From contig JAEYXN010000165.1 of NCBI GenBank assembly GCA_023431285.1, forward strand, positions 1 to 14,297: a DNA stretch of 14,297 nt, written 5' to 3'. Under the pieces are notes generated by a model. It searched no databases. It was not told the origin of the DNA and worked only from the letters and a program-made list of their open reading frames with translations. Positions 13,764 to 14,297 of the stretch are shown here, piece after piece. Source of the DNA: Bacteroidota bacterium (GTDB taxonomy: Bacteria; Bacteroidota; Bacteroidia; Cytophagales; Cyclobacteriaceae). How positions within the stretch are numbered: the stretch's first letter is position 1; each line of letters begins with the position of its first letter. Both the position numbers and the translations under genes were made by a program.

Positions 13764-14297
13764 TTTTTCCAGTTAGAAGGATCAACCCGCCATGCCTTCA
13801 GCGACACCAACTGTTCATCATTGACGTACTTTTCTTCCTGCGCAAACTTAAGCAGGTGACTATAGTCGCTCAGGCTGATCAAAGAAGTGTTGGCGTCATA
13901 AAAATTCCTTGTCGCGATATCGAACCCGTAGCTGAAAATGCAAACCATTCCAAGTACGTCAAATCCTGCATCACGAAGGGCTGCCGCCGCTTTCAGAGAG
14001 CTGCCTCCCGTAGAGACGAGGTCTTCAACCAGTACCACCTTTTGGTTTTTTACAACCCGTCCTTCAATGAGGTTTTCCATCCCATGATCTTTGGGTTTTG
14101 GGCGGACGTACAAAAAGGGCAGGCTCATGGCATCCGCTACAAGTACACCCTGAGCGATTCCCGCCGTGGCAACCCCGGCAATGGATTCTGCTGTGAAGAA
14201 GTTCTGGCGGATCGCCTGGACGAGGCCATCACGGATCGCCGACCGGATCTCTGGATATGACAGTGAAAGTCGGTTATCGCAATAGATCGGCGATTTC
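13760..14297 (-). CDS. pyrE: Orotate phosphoribosyltransferase (partial, N-terminus off window)
   Basis: Joins orotate to PRPP to give orotidine 5'-phosphate in pyrimidine synthesis. 178 residues and the stop are visible; about 30 N-terminal residues lie beyond the right edge. The visible part begins KSPIYCDNRLSLSYPEIRSAI, the usual orotate-binding start. AGVATAGIAQGVLVADAM follows. The mobile catalytic loop is YVRPKPKDHG and the PRPP motif is VVLVEDLVSTGGSSLKAA. I read the frame from the edge through an internal ATG at 14128, which is not the start. The stop codon overlaps the GTG start of the flavoenzyme gene by four bases. Confidence 0.95.
   Translation of the reverse strand, partial: KSPIYCDNRLSLSYPEIRSAIRDGLVQAIRQNFFTAESIAGVATAGIAQGVLVADAMSLPFLYVRPKPKDHGMENLIEGRVVKNQKVVLVEDLVSTGGSSLKAAAALRDAGFDVLGMVCIFSYGFDIATRNFYDANTSLISLSDYSHLLKFAQEEKYVNDEQLVSLKAWRVDPSNWKK

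Noticed and set aside
1..14297. Mobile elements, CRISPR arrays, phage or defence genes
   Set aside because: No spaced direct repeats, transposase or integrase motifs, or terminal inverted repeats were seen; the genes are mostly core metabolism.

Overview
The window looks like a chromosomal segment of a member of the phylum Bacteroidota. The evidence is a DNA polymerase III alpha subunit carrying its own N-terminal proofreading exonuclease, a three-gene succinate dehydrogenase with one large cytochrome b subunit, LPP20-type lipoproteins, promoter-like sites of the Bacteroidota type (TTTG ... TAnnTTTG), and few Shine-Dalgarno sequences. Base composition is moderate and even. I see no insertion sequence, phage gene, CRISPR array, tRNA or rRNA. 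The order within the phylum cannot be fixed from the sequence alone.

Layout. (1) 1-1537, minus: the N-terminal 512 residues of DnaE, running off the left edge. (2) 1538-2031: divergent intergenic region with a possible 35-residue membrane peptide and the sdh promoter. (3) 2032-5461, plus: sdhC-sdhA-sdhB, closed by a GAGA-loop terminator. (4) 5561-7682, plus: two LPP20-like lipoprotein genes, each preceded by a good match to the sigma-54 -24/-12 promoter, with a shared terminator. (5) 7683-8174: about 490 bases without a conventional gene but rich in signals: a compact structured-RNA candidate, a 12-bp inverted repeat, a Bacteroidota-type promoter, and a leader that looks like a cysteine-responsive transcription attenuator (16-residue peptide beginning Met-Cys-Cys, strong terminator, competing pairings). 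(6) 8175-11682, plus: a siroheme sulfite/nitrite reductase with an extra C-terminal helical domain, uroporphyrinogen-III methyltransferase and precorrin-2 dehydrogenase/ferrochelatase, ended by a bidirectional terminator. (7) 11752-14297, minus: a small disordered hydrophilic protein, a small Lys/Arg-rich histone-like protein, a sarcosine-oxidase-family flavoenzyme, and pyrE running off the right edge.

How it fits together. The sdh operon encodes a membrane complex that oxidises succinate and feeds electrons to quinone. Genes 8175-11682 form one functional unit: the reductase needs siroheme, and the next two genes make siroheme from uroporphyrinogen III. Tandem Cys codons in the leader argue that this unit supplies reduced sulfur for cysteine synthesis, so sulfite is the more likely substrate than nitrite. 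The candidate attenuator and the paired sigma-54 promoters are the two observations most worth following up.
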